From NCBI GenBank assembly GCA_038226175.1, contig JBBRQP010000011.1:1-58497 (forward strand): 58,497 bases of DNA, read 5' to 3'. Positions 26,803 to 35,250 of this stretch are shown one piece after another. Origin of the DNA: JBBRQP01 sp038226175. GTDB taxonomy: Bacteria; Cyanobacteriota; Cyanobacteriia; Gloeobacterales; Anthocerotibacteraceae. The notes under the pieces are model-generated. The model did no database searches. It had not been told where the DNA came from and saw nothing but the letters and a program-made list of their open reading frames with translations. The translations under genes and the position numbers were made by a program. The stretch's first letter is position 1, and every line of letters starts with the position of its first letter.

Positions 26803-29800
26803 AGGCTGCTGGCTCCCACTGCTGGAGCAGCAGGCAATCCAGTTAACAGAGCATCGACGACCCCATTCAAGGTTTTAACTTGAGTGAAAGTTTCCATTTG
26901 CTCCTGAATTTTAGAAGCAAAGGGTTCGGGCAGAGATTTTTGTAAAGCTCCAAAGACTTCGACCCGTTTGATTGAGTCAATGCCTAGTTCTGCTTCCATA
27001 TCTTGGTCTAGACCAAGCATTTCGGCGGGATACCCAGTACGGTCACTGACGAGGTTGAGCAAAATCTGAATCAAAGCTGGACGGTCGGGCAACGCGTTGG
27101 TAGCTGCAACTGCGACCGGAGCTGGTGTTGGCGTGGGAGGGATCATCACAGGTGTAACCGCAGGCATAGGTGCTTTTACATTGGTAAGTAACGCATCGAC
27201 CACGCCATTGAGGGTCTTGACCTGAGTGAAGGTTTCCATTTCCTCTTGGATTTTAGAAGCTAGGGGTTCGGCTAAGGATTTTTGTAAAGCTCCAAAGACC
27301 TCGACCCGTTTGATTGAGTCAATGCCTAGCTCTGCTTCCATGTCTTGGTCTAGACCAAGCATTTCGGCGGGATACCCAGTACGGTCACTGACAAGGTTGA
27401 GCAAAATCTGAATCAGAGTCGAACGCTCGGGTAATGCGTTTGTGGCTGCAACTGCGACCGGGGCTGGTGTCGGGGCAACAGGGGCAGGTATGAGTGCAAC
27501 GGGCATCGGCGCAACTGCTACAGGCACTGAAGCCAGTGCTACAGGTGCGGGGACAGCTTTGGAGACAGCTGGAGCGATAGAGCTGCCGTTGCCATTGGTT
27601 AGGAGGGGTTGCTCCATTGGCACATAGACTGAACCCTGAACGCCACTCAAGAATTGCTGCATCACCCGTTCTTGTAAGGTTAAGAACTGACGCATAGTTT
27701 CTTGGTAAGCTTGGTACCCGGCCAAAGCGGCATGACCTGTGGCAGGAACAACGTAGGAACCGGATTTTGCAGGCTGGGCATTGGGTGTTTGAGGAGTCAT
27801 GGCTCTGGGAGTAGATGGGATAATTTGAGCGGGAACAGCGGCTGTAACAACAGGGTGCGCAGGTTTAGCTAGGGGGCTAGTGAGCGGCATCAAACCATTG
27901 GGGCTCACAGGAGTAGGTTTACCATTACTGCTATGAGCATGACTATTGTGGGTATTTGGCACATCGGTAAAATCTCTCACCATCTCTTGATCCAAGGGTG
28001 GTAATTTACCGAAATACCCGGCTGCACTTTGCTGCCAAGGACGCGCTGATCCCCCATTAATCATCCAAGTGGTTGTTGAGTAAGCCGATTTACGGGTTGT
28101 CTGCGCTAGCTGAGGCAAAGCTAGAGCTTGAACTTTGCGTCCGGTATGGAGGGCGATTAGGTTTAGCGCTACGCCATGGGTTGCTAGTTTGCCTAGGGCA
28201 ATCAAGAAACCACGAATACCGCCACCATTTCCATCAAGGGCAACAGAAGTGTGTTCTTGACCTTCTAAAATCAGGCTAACCAGTTTAGTCAGGACACTCT
28301 TGGGTCCAAGTTCCAAGAAAATCCGGGCGCCATCGCTGTACATCGCATTGATTTGACTGACAAACTCGACAGAGCTTAGCAAATGTCCGGCGAGTTGTTC
28401 GCGTACTGCCTCGGGCTGGCTGGGGTAAGGCTTAGCCGTACTATTGCCGTAGACCGGAATTTGTGGTGCAGCAATAGCAGTATAACCAATGGCCTCAGCT
28501 AGAGGCGCTTGAGCCGCTTCCACAAATGGGGTGTGAAAGGCTCCCGCAACCGAGAGCATCGTAGCGCGCACGCCCTGAGATTTGAGATGGGCTACCGCAC
28601 CTTTGACCGCTTCTTTGCTACCTGAGATCACTGATTGATCCGGAGCATTGTGATTAGCCAAAACTACTTCAGCACGCCCTTCTAGCCGCTTGAGTAGAGT
28701 TTCGCGGGTAATGCGCACGGCTGCCATAGCGCCTTCGGTGGTTTTGCAAACTGAGGCCATGACCTGACCTCGCGTTGCCGAAAGTTTCAAAAAGTCGTAG
28801 CGCGTAAGCACACCAGCTGCATGAAGCGCTGCATATTCACCATAGCTGTGACCACAGGCCATCGCCGGAGCTATGCCCAAACGAGTCATTAAGTCTAGAA
28901 ATCCACTAGCAATCGCGCCTAGAGCAGGTTGGGCAACCTGGGTTTCCATCAAGGCTGCGATTTGAGCCTTTTCTTCCTCTTCAGTGAAGGCACTAGGTGG
29001 ATAAATAAGCTGACTCAAGAATTTTGGCAACTGATCGCGCAGGGTCACATCTGCCATCTCAATTGCTTCGCGCATCTCCGGGAAATAGAGCGCCGCTTCT
29101 CGAGCCATATCTGGATACTGTGCGCCTTGACCCGGAAAAATAAAGGCAATCGGCTGGGATCTGACGGCTGCGTTTTCGCTAAACAGCACGTGAATGGGCA
29201 GGGGTTTAGATTGCTCAAGGTGCGCTAGAGCCATCACCAAAGACTCTTGCAATTGCGTCAAATTACTGACAACAAGACTCAAGCACAGGGACTGGCTAGC
29301 ACGTTCTTGGGCTTGCAGGGCGTAGCTATAGGCCAGATCAGCTAAGTGTGGTTCGGCACCTGTAGTCAAGGCTGTCAGTAAGCTGTTAACGTCTTTAATC
29401 AAAGCTGGACGATCAGTGCTTTTGAGGACGAGTAACTCCTGAGGCCAAGTCTCAGCGCCTGAGACTGGTGCTTTGAGGGCGCCTTGATACTCTTCTAACA
29501 CACCATGAAAATTAGTTCCGCCAAAACCAAATGCACTAGCTGCACTACGTCGGGGATGATCAGGGTGGGCAAACCAAGGGCGGGCTTCTTTGAGTAGGTA
29601 AAGCGGACTAGTGGGATCTGCCAAACTATCTAAGGGTGTCTCGACGCCTAGATGCGGGGGTTGGACTTTGTGATGCAGTGCCAGAGCCGCCTTAACCAAA
29701 GCTGCTACCCCTGCACAACTCTTGGTGTGACCAATGACCGTTTTGACTGAGCCGATCGCACAACTTTTGGGTGCGGCATCATGGGCTAATAAGGTGCGGT

Positions 29801-32800
29801 AAATCGTTTCAGCTTCGGCGCGATCTCCAACCGCTGTTCCTGTACCATGCGCTTCGTAGAGTCCGAGAGTATTTGGCGAAAATCCGGCTTTTTCGTAGGC
29901 GCGGTCTAAAGCTCGCATCTGTCCAACTGGGCGCGGTGCTGTCATCCCCAAGGCTTTGCCATCACTCGACCCGGTCATGGCTTTGATTACGGCATAAATC
30001 TTATCGCCGTCGCGCTCAGCATCAGCTAGGCGTTTGAGCACCACAATTGCGATCCCTTCGCTGATGACAATGCCATCGGTAGTCTTATCAAAAGCTTTTG
30101 GCTGCTGACGTGGTGAGAGAGCCTGAGTTTTACAAAAGGACAGGTAGGCAAAGGGACTTTGCCCAGTATCTACGCCGCCTGTGATCACGACATTACTGCG
30201 TCCGGTTTCTAATTCCTCGATCGCTAAACTCATCGCGGCTAGAGAAGAGGCACAGGCTGCATCAATGGTATAGTTGCGCCCGCCGAAGTCAAAGCGGTTA
30301 GCAACCCGACCGGCAGCAACATTGAGCAAAAGACCAGGGAACGATTCCTCTGTCCATTCCGGTAAACGATCCCAGGTTTTATCTGCTAATTTTTCAATAT
30401 AAGTCGGTAGGTGGGAGCGTGTCGCGTACTGATGCCCCAAATCTCCTGCACCTGTGGCGGCTCCTAAGATGACCGAAGTATTTTCGCGGTCAAAATCACC
30501 ATCGCCATAACCAGCATCATCTAGAGCTTGACGTACAGCTTCGAGTGCCAATAGTTGAATCGGGTCAATAGACTTGAGAGAACGCGGCGGGATACCAAAG
30601 CGTAGGGGATCAAAGGGGATATCTTCGATAAATCCGCCCCATTTGGAGTAAATCTTGTCACGCGCTTTACGGTCTTCGTCAAAATATAAACGCCAATCCC
30701 AACGTTCACGGGGGATTTCGGTAATCGCATTAACTTTGTTTAGAATATTCTGCCAATATTCTTCTGGGGCTTGGGCCTTAGGCAAGAGGGTGCCAATGCC
30801 GACAATGGCAATATCTGAAGGTTGTTGGCTGATCGCCGGTTCACTGGTGTCTACGGTCAATACCCTCGCGGTGCCAGCTTCACAGACATTTTGGTGCAAT
30901 TCAGCCACCGTACAGACCGCAGCTCGCATCGTTGCTACCTGTCCGATCATGTACATACCGTCACTAATTTGCTTTTCTTCAGCAACTTCGACAATTTTTC
31001 CGGCTTCGTTGCGGGTCATGCCCTTAGAGGCAATGCGTAAACGCCCGAGTGTCAGGTCTTCAAGGGTGTTTTTTACATCTTCGGCAGCACTACCTTCGAG
31101 TAGCATGCGACGCCGGGTATCGTAAAATTCTCGCGCAAAGGGCGTTACCACGCAGCGGCTAGCGTGTCCCGGCCCGGTTTCTAGATTGATGGTATTGGTA
31201 CAGGCTAAGGCTTGATCCTGATAACCTTTGACAATGGCTTCACGTTCAACGATTTCTTGGGTAAATAAGTACACTGTACCCATCAAGACGCCAATACACA
31301 TCCCGCGCTCAGCTAGGGGTGCCGCCATCGCACTCACCATTGAGGCTGAAAGCGCGTCATGAATCCCGCCAGCAAAGAGAATGTGAAATTTAGCCTCCTC
31401 GCCTTTAGGAACTTGGGCAAGCAGCATGTCAATCATGCTTTCCCACAGCAAAAAGCTACTCAAAGGCCCGACGTGACCACCACACTCGCGACCCTCAAAT
31501 ACAAAGCGATGCGCGCCTTGCTCGATAAACATTTTGAGCAGGCTTGGTGTTGGTACATGAATATAAGAGGCAATGCCCTCAGCTTCCAACTGCGCTGCTT
31601 GATCGGGACGGCCTCCTGCGATCAAGGCAAATGGTGGCTTGATCGCCCGCACAACTTTGATTTGCTCCTCCCGTAGCGCATGGGGAACAAATCCCAAAAT
31701 TCCCACGCCCCAAGAGCGTCCACCCATCAATTCTTGGGCTTTTTCGAGCAGCGTCTGCACCTGTGGGCCGCGCAGCAGAGCGAGAGCCAACAAAGGCAAC
31801 CCACCAGCGGTACAAACCGCCTCCGCAAATTCTGCCTTATCGCTAACGCGGGTCATTGGCCCTTGCACGATTGGATAGGTGGTTTTGTGGGACCGGGCAA
31901 GGGGCGTACCGGGGGCTAGAGGTTGTAAAGCTTTTGCAAGTTGGATATGTTTACGGCTGGACTTGAGAATCGCTTGCACGAGTCGTCCGGTTGTTTTATA
32001 AATTTCCCGTAACTGCGCGGCTAACCCCACAGCTTGCCCCATCGGCCAAGCTAAGACACCCGGTTCGCTCCAGCCAATCAAGATTTCAGCTTCTGGTTGC
32101 CAGGATGGCTCTAATACTAAAGTTCCGTGCGTTAATTCCCACTGATCCGCTAATTTTTGTAGCTCAGTAATTGCCGTAAAACCAGGACGTGATAGCACAC
32201 GGCAGCCTTTGTCGAGGCGTTCGCCAATAATAATCGCTTCTTGACCATTGAGGTTTTTGAGAAGCCGCTGGGCTTTTTCGGGTAAGGGTGATTCGGGCAT
32301 CAACCACAGTTGGTCATCAAGTACTACCCCCGCCGCGCCAGCAATCCGGCAAGCAGCGGCGGTATGCATCCCGATACCGCCTTGGATATATAGCGGGTAG
32401 TCAACCGCCTCAATTAACCGCTGGGTCAAAATAAATGCTGGGTCTTCACCTACCCAGCCGCCGCTCTCATGACCACGTGCGACTAGCCCGGCTATCTCAA
32501 TACCAGAGGTGGCAATATCAATAGCTTGGCTGAGTGTCGTCACTTCCAAGAGTAATTGGCGGGCTGGTGCCATGGGCAACTGAGCTAGAACTTGGGGCAA
32601 CTGAGCCATATCCCAAGCACTGATCACCAACCAATGGGCTGCGGGTAAGCTCAACAATAAAGCTTCACTGGTGGCTACTTGATCGGCTCTTAGGCGTAAA
32701 CCTACCCGTTCACAATCTGGTGTTAAGGCAATTAATTTTTCTAAATTCTGCTGCGCTAAGTCTACTCGGTCAGCCGCACAAAATTCCCGGTCTAGAATGC

Positions 32801-32888
32801 CGACTCCCCCTGCCCGAATGGTCGCAACCGCTAAACCAGGATGGGCTAAAGCAATGGGACTGACGGAGAGGCAAGTAAACGTCATCAT
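26790..32888 (-). CDS. Megasynthase, NMO-NMO-KS-AT-ACP-ACP
   Basis: A 2032-residue modular protein. Two nitronate-monooxygenase-like FMN TIM barrels lie at about 1-310 and 325-640 (motifs GHESGGW at 139-145 and GRECGGH near 465). The ketosynthase (about 690-1135) has DAACASS (Cys near 879), EAHGTG and IGHTKSCAG. The acyltransferase (about 1245-1530) has GHSYGEYAAL. A Pro-rich linker contains a helix MRQFLTLQERVMQQFL near 1735. Two nearly identical ACPs carry LGIDSIKRVEVFG near 1854 and 1968. The KS-AT-ACP order is that of PfaA of polyunsaturated-fatty-acid synthases, while the N-terminal barrels recall the PfaD enoylreductase. Translation probably starts at 32888 (ATG ATG, with AAAGG 9 bases upstream). 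The reductase modules follow in the next frame, so the product is probably a reduced, unsaturated lipid chain. Confidence 0.88.
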   Translation of the reverse strand: MMTFTCLSVSPIALAHPGLAVATIRAGGVGILDREFCAADRVDLAQQNLEKLIALTPDCERVGLRLRADQVATSEALLLSLPAAHWLVISAWDMAQLPQVLAQLPMAPARQLLLEVTTLSQAIDIATSGIEIAGLVARGHESGGWVGEDPAFILTQRLIEAVDYPLYIQGGIGMHTAAACRIAGAAGVVLDDQLWLMPESPLPEKAQRLLKNLNGQEAIIIGERLDKGCRVLSRPGFTAITELQKLADQWELTHGTLVLEPSWQPEAEILIGWSEPGVLAWPMGQAVGLAAQLREIYKTTGRLVQAILKSSRKHIQLAKALQPLAPGTPLARSHKTTYPIVQGPMTRVSDKAEFAEAVCTAGGLPLLALALLRGPQVQTLLEKAQELMGGRSWGVGILGFVPHALREEQIKVVRAIKPPFALIAGGRPDQAAQLEAEGIASYIHVPTPSLLKMFIEQGAHRFVFEGRECGGHVGPLSSFLLWESMIDMLLAQVPKGEEAKFHILFAGGIHDALSASMVSAMAAPLAERGMCIGVLMGTVYLFTQEIVEREAIVKGYQDQALACTNTINLETGPGHASRCVVTPFAREFYDTRRRMLLEGSAAEDVKNTLEDLTLGRLRIASKGMTRNEAGKIVEVAEEKQISDGMYMIGQVATMRAAVCTVAELHQNVCEAGTARVLTVDTSEPAISQQPSDIAIVGIGTLLPKAQAPEEYWQNILNKVNAITEIPRERWDWRLYFDEDRKARDKIYSKWGGFIEDIPFDPLRFGIPPRSLKSIDPIQLLALEAVRQALDDAGYGDGDFDRENTSVILGAATGAGDLGHQYATRSHLPTYIEKLADKTWDRLPEWTEESFPGLLLNVAAGRVANRFDFGGRNYTIDAACASSLAAMSLAIEELETGRSNVVITGGVDTGQSPFAYLSFCKTQALSPRQQPKAFDKTTDGIVISEGIAIVVLKRLADAERDGDKIYAVIKAMTGSSDGKALGMTAPRPVGQMRALDRAYEKAGFSPNTLGLYEAHGTGTAVGDRAEAETIYRTLLAHDAAPKSCAIGSVKTVIGHTKSCAGVAALVKAALALHHKVQPPHLGVETPLDSLADPTSPLYLLKEARPWFAHPDHPRRSAASAFGFGGTNFHGVLEEYQGALKAPVSGAETWPQELLVLKSTDRPALIKDVNSLLTALTTGAEPHLADLAYSYALQAQERASQSLCLSLVVSNLTQLQESLVMALAHLEQSKPLPIHVLFSENAAVRSQPIAFIFPGQGAQYPDMAREAALYFPEMREAIEMADVTLRDQLPKFLSQLIYPPSAFTEEEEKAQIAALMETQVAQPALGAIASGFLDLMTRLGIAPAMACGHSYGEYAALHAAGVLTRYDFLKLSATRGQVMASVCKTTEGAMAAVRITRETLLKRLEGRAEVVLANHNAPDQSVISGSKEAVKGAVAHLKSQGVRATMLSVAGAFHTPFVEAAQAPLAEAIGYTAIAAPQIPVYGNSTAKPYPSQPEAVREQLAGHLLSSVEFVSQINAMYSDGARIFLELGPKSVLTKLVSLILEGQEHTSVALDGNGGGIRGFLIALGKLATHGVALNLIALHTGRKVQALALPQLAQTTRKSAYSTTTWMINGGSARPWQQSAAGYFGKLPPLDQEMVRDFTDVPNTHNSHAHSSNGKPTPVSPNGLMPLTSPLAKPAHPVVTAAVPAQIIPSTPRAMTPQTPNAQPAKSGSYVVPATGHAALAGYQAYQETMRQFLTLQERVMQQFLSGVQGSVYVPMEQPLLTNGNGSSIAPAVSKAVPAPVALASVPVAVAPMPVALIPAPVAPTPAPVAVAATNALPERSTLIQILLNLVSDRTGYPAEMLGLDQDMEAELGIDSIKRVEVFGALQKSLAEPLASKIQEEMETFTQVKTLNGVVDALLTNVKAPMPAVTPVMIPPTPTPAPVAVAATNALPDRPALIQILLNLVSDRTGYPAEMLGLDQDMEAELGIDSIKRVEVFGALQKSLPEPFASKIQEQMETFTQVKTLNGVVDALLTGLPAAPAVGASSLGKN
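26841..27492 (-). repeat. Two near-identical tandem ACP-coding units
   Basis: The two carrier-protein segments repeat at an offset of 342 bases (114 codons), for example tgagtgaaagtttccatt at 26881 and tgagtgaaggtttccatt at 27223. Long stretches, including the whole GIDSIKRVEVFG region, are the same at DNA level, which indicates a recent duplication or gene conversion. The linker between them (PTPAPVAVAATNALP) is repeated as well. Confidence 0.85.
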
Positions 32889-32942
32889 GGGCTTAAACCT
32901 TTGGGTAAGAGATCTCAGCGAAGAGGGGCTTTAGGATATTGT

Positions 32943-32968
32943 AGACAACCCTAAAGTTAACATTGTCT
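32943..32968. promoter_or_regulatory. Palindrome before the megasynthase gene, possible operator
   Basis: AGACAA (32943-32948) and TTGTCT (32963-32968) are inverted around 14 bases containing the symmetrical GTTAAC. The site lies 55-80 bases before the megasynthase start, and on the minus strand it adjoins a TACAAT that could be a -10 box. A repressor or activator dimer could bind here. No -35 box of good quality is seen. Confidence 0.3.
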
Positions 32969-33104
32969 GGGAAACAAGGCAGTATACATGCTTACATTAT
33001 GGGCAGAGACTCCTCCGCAAAAACATAAAATCTTTATGGAAATTGATGTTTATTGCTTCATAACAAACTAAACGTAAATGATTATATTGAAAGTTGAACA
33101 AACT

Positions 33105-34358
33105 TTAGAATGGGCTAAATTTATAGACCCATGCTTGGTTATCACCATCGACAGGAATTACATAACCACCGGTAAAAAGATTTCCCAAGCTATCTTGCCG
33201 CAAGCCCTTGAAGGTATCAGAACCCAAGGTTCCATACTGTTGCACAGATAATAACAAACCACCATTAGTGAATTGAGCTATGAAGCCATCATCACTACCA
33301 ATATTAGTTGCGCCCAAGGAGCCTTCCGTATAGCCTGCTACATAAATTTTGCCTGTTACGTCTAATGTAATATCTTTGAGCGAGTCAGCAGAGCCCACCG
33401 TGCCAATAGGCGAAAACCATTGCTGACTACCATCACTAGCACGATATTTGGCTAGATAGCCATCACCATCGCCGAAGGTTGGCGAATAGGTTCCTACGGT
33501 GTAGACAAATCCCGTACTATCAACGTTTACGCCTTCACTGAGATCGACACCCGTTGTGCCAGATTGCACTAACCAAAGTTGGTTGCCATTGGTATCATAT
33601 TTTGCCAAGATACGGTCGTAGTCACCTTGATTAGCCGCGGCTAATGAGCCTTGGGTATGACCCACAACATAACCATTGCCCGCACGATCAACGATGACAT
33701 CTTTGGCTAAGTCCGATGCAGACGTACCAAATTGCCGCATCCAAAGGACTTTGCCATTGGCGTTGTATTTGACTAATACAATATCATCACTGCCCGCATT
33801 AGTTGCTGCCAGGCTACCCTGAGTGTGTCCCACTGCCCAGATATTATTGCGTTGATCAATCGCGATATCTTCGTAGTTTTCGCGTTGGGGGGTGCCCATT
33901 TGGGTACTCCAGAGCAGCTTGCCGTTACTTTTATATTTTGCTAAAAAACAGTCAGTGGTTCCGTAATAAGCCTCTTTACTTAGTTTGCCCCCGGTATAGC
34001 CCGCGACAATGACATGATCTTGACGATCGACCGCTACGCCTTCAGCATCATCATCCCGTGATGTGCCGAGCTGTATACTCCACACGGAATTACCGTTGGT
34101 GTCGTACTTAGCCAAAAAGATGTCTTCCCCACCGACATTAGCAGCAGCCAAATTACCATAGGTATAGCCACTAAAGTAGACGTTATCTTGGCTATCTACG
34201 GCTACATCCTCACCATTATCTTGCTGAGGTGTGTTGATTTCCTGCTCCCAAGTTGGCAAGAAAGAACCAACTTGGGCTCGAGAAGGCACCATCGTCAAAC
34301 CAAAAATAAGGGCAGTGACAGTAAGCGTAGTACCAGCAATACTGGGTAAAATCTTCAT
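33105..34358 (-). CDS. Exported SBBP-repeat beta-propeller protein
   Basis: The 417-residue protein has a signal peptide (MKILPSIAGTTLTVTALIFGLTMVPSRAQ). It then has about seven repeats of roughly 50 residues with the pattern GNxVWxxQxGTxxxDxAxxVAVDxxGNVYVxGYTxGxLxxxNxGxxDxFLAKY, the SBBP (seven-bladed beta propeller) repeat. Such proteins are secreted or surface-bound and mostly of unknown function; propellers often serve as binding platforms. It lies in the same direction as the megasynthase, 216 bases upstream of it, and 43 bases after the AlkP-superfamily gene. Whether it belongs to the same system is not shown by sequence. Confidence 0.8.
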   Translation of the reverse strand: MKILPSIAGTTLTVTALIFGLTMVPSRAQVGSFLPTWEQEINTPQQDNGEDVAVDSQDNVYFSGYTYGNLAAANVGGEDIFLAKYDTNGNSVWSIQLGTSRDDDAEGVAVDRQDHVIVAGYTGGKLSKEAYYGTTDCFLAKYKSNGKLLWSTQMGTPQRENYEDIAIDQRNNIWAVGHTQGSLAATNAGSDDIVLVKYNANGKVLWMRQFGTSASDLAKDVIVDRAGNGYVVGHTQGSLAAANQGDYDRILAKYDTNGNQLWLVQSGTTGVDLSEGVNVDSTGFVYTVGTYSPTFGDGDGYLAKYRASDGSQQWFSPIGTVGSADSLKDITLDVTGKIYVAGYTEGSLGATNIGSDDGFIAQFTNGGLLLSVQQYGTLGSDTFKGLRQDSLGNLFTGGYVIPVDGDNQAWVYKFSPF

Positions 34359-34401
34359 GATTTCTATACCTTCTAATAGTGATGGCTAAGACTATTGATG
34401 A

Positions 34402-35226
34402 CTAGGGGCAAAGTCCCTCCAAGAAAGGCACTTCAAAACATTTTTCATGCATGACTGGGCCATGACCAAAGTAACCTTCTTCCCCAAAAAGCTCTCCATG
34501 GTCAGCAGTGATGATGATGTGAGTATTGGGAGGGCATTTTTTGTAGAGCTTGCCGATCAAGCCGTCAATGTATTCGACACACCTGATTTGTTGCTCGTGC
34601 AATCTAAGCATTTCTTCATCATCAAAAAATTTGCTCTCAACCGGACCATCGCCTTCTTTGAGGGCTTCATCCATTTCCTTGAACACGCCGTGCACACCAG
34701 AAATGTGCGGCAAATTTTCACCGGAAAGCATGTAGGGATAGTGGGTCTCACCTAGGTTCATGAAGTAGAAACGCATTTCATCTTCATCAAACTCAATGTC
34801 TCTGACCATCGCGGCAAAGTCGTTATGGCTCGACATCAAGCGATAGTCATCAAAAAATTTATTTAAACAGGTAGTAGGATTAAGCACCGGCATCGAAACC
34901 CGAGCAATGGTCTCATAGCCTTGGTCTTGTAAGACCTTGGCTAAGGATAATTGCGGGACAAAAGTTTTGAAGGACAAGTCAGGAATATCCAAGCGGTCAA
35001 CCCACTTAGCAAATTCCTGCTTGTACACTTCAGAGGCAAACACGCCCTGAGGACTCGTATGTGGAATCATCCCCATCAACAAGGTGTAATGGGAAGGGGA
35101 AGTCCAAGATGCATAGCTGTAACGCTTCTCAGCTTGCCCCAACCGATCCATGTTGGGAGTATGCGCGGCCTTGTAGCTGTCATACCGACAACTGTCCATG
35201 ATGATGTAGACGAGATGGTTAGACAT
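34402..35226 (-). CDS. Sulfatase/alkaline-phosphatase-superfamily protein
   Basis: The 274 residues show the superfamily core: VYIIMDSCRYDSYKAAHTPNMDRLG with the first metal Asp, SWTSPSHYTLLMGMIPHTSP with the Ser/Thr nucleophile region, MNLGETHYPYM, and the C-terminal metal motif ITADHGELFGEEGYFGHGPVMHE. There is no Cys-x-Pro-x-Arg, so it is not a formylglycine sulfatase. It is shorter than most members (450 or more) because it ends soon after the metal motif. No signal peptide is seen. It is the second member of this superfamily in the minus-strand unit, and lies 24 bases after the TPR gene. The substrate is unknown. Confidence 0.75.
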   Translation of the reverse strand: MSNHLVYIIMDSCRYDSYKAAHTPNMDRLGQAEKRYSYASWTSPSHYTLLMGMIPHTSPQGVFASEVYKQEFAKWVDRLDIPDLSFKTFVPQLSLAKVLQDQGYETIARVSMPVLNPTTCLNKFFDDYRLMSSHNDFAAMVRDIEFDEDEMRFYFMNLGETHYPYMLSGENLPHISGVHGVFKEMDEALKEGDGPVESKFFDDEEMLRLHEQQIRCVEYIDGLIGKLYKKCPPNTHIIITADHGELFGEEGYFGHGPVMHEKCFEVPFLEGLCP

Positions 35227-35250
35227 GGCCTCAGGGAAGGTAGGGTGAAT

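Noticed and set aside
33090..33106. AAAGTT-GAACA-AACTTT hairpin at the end of the SBBP gene
   Set aside because: It overlaps the coding end, is AT-rich and has no T-tract.
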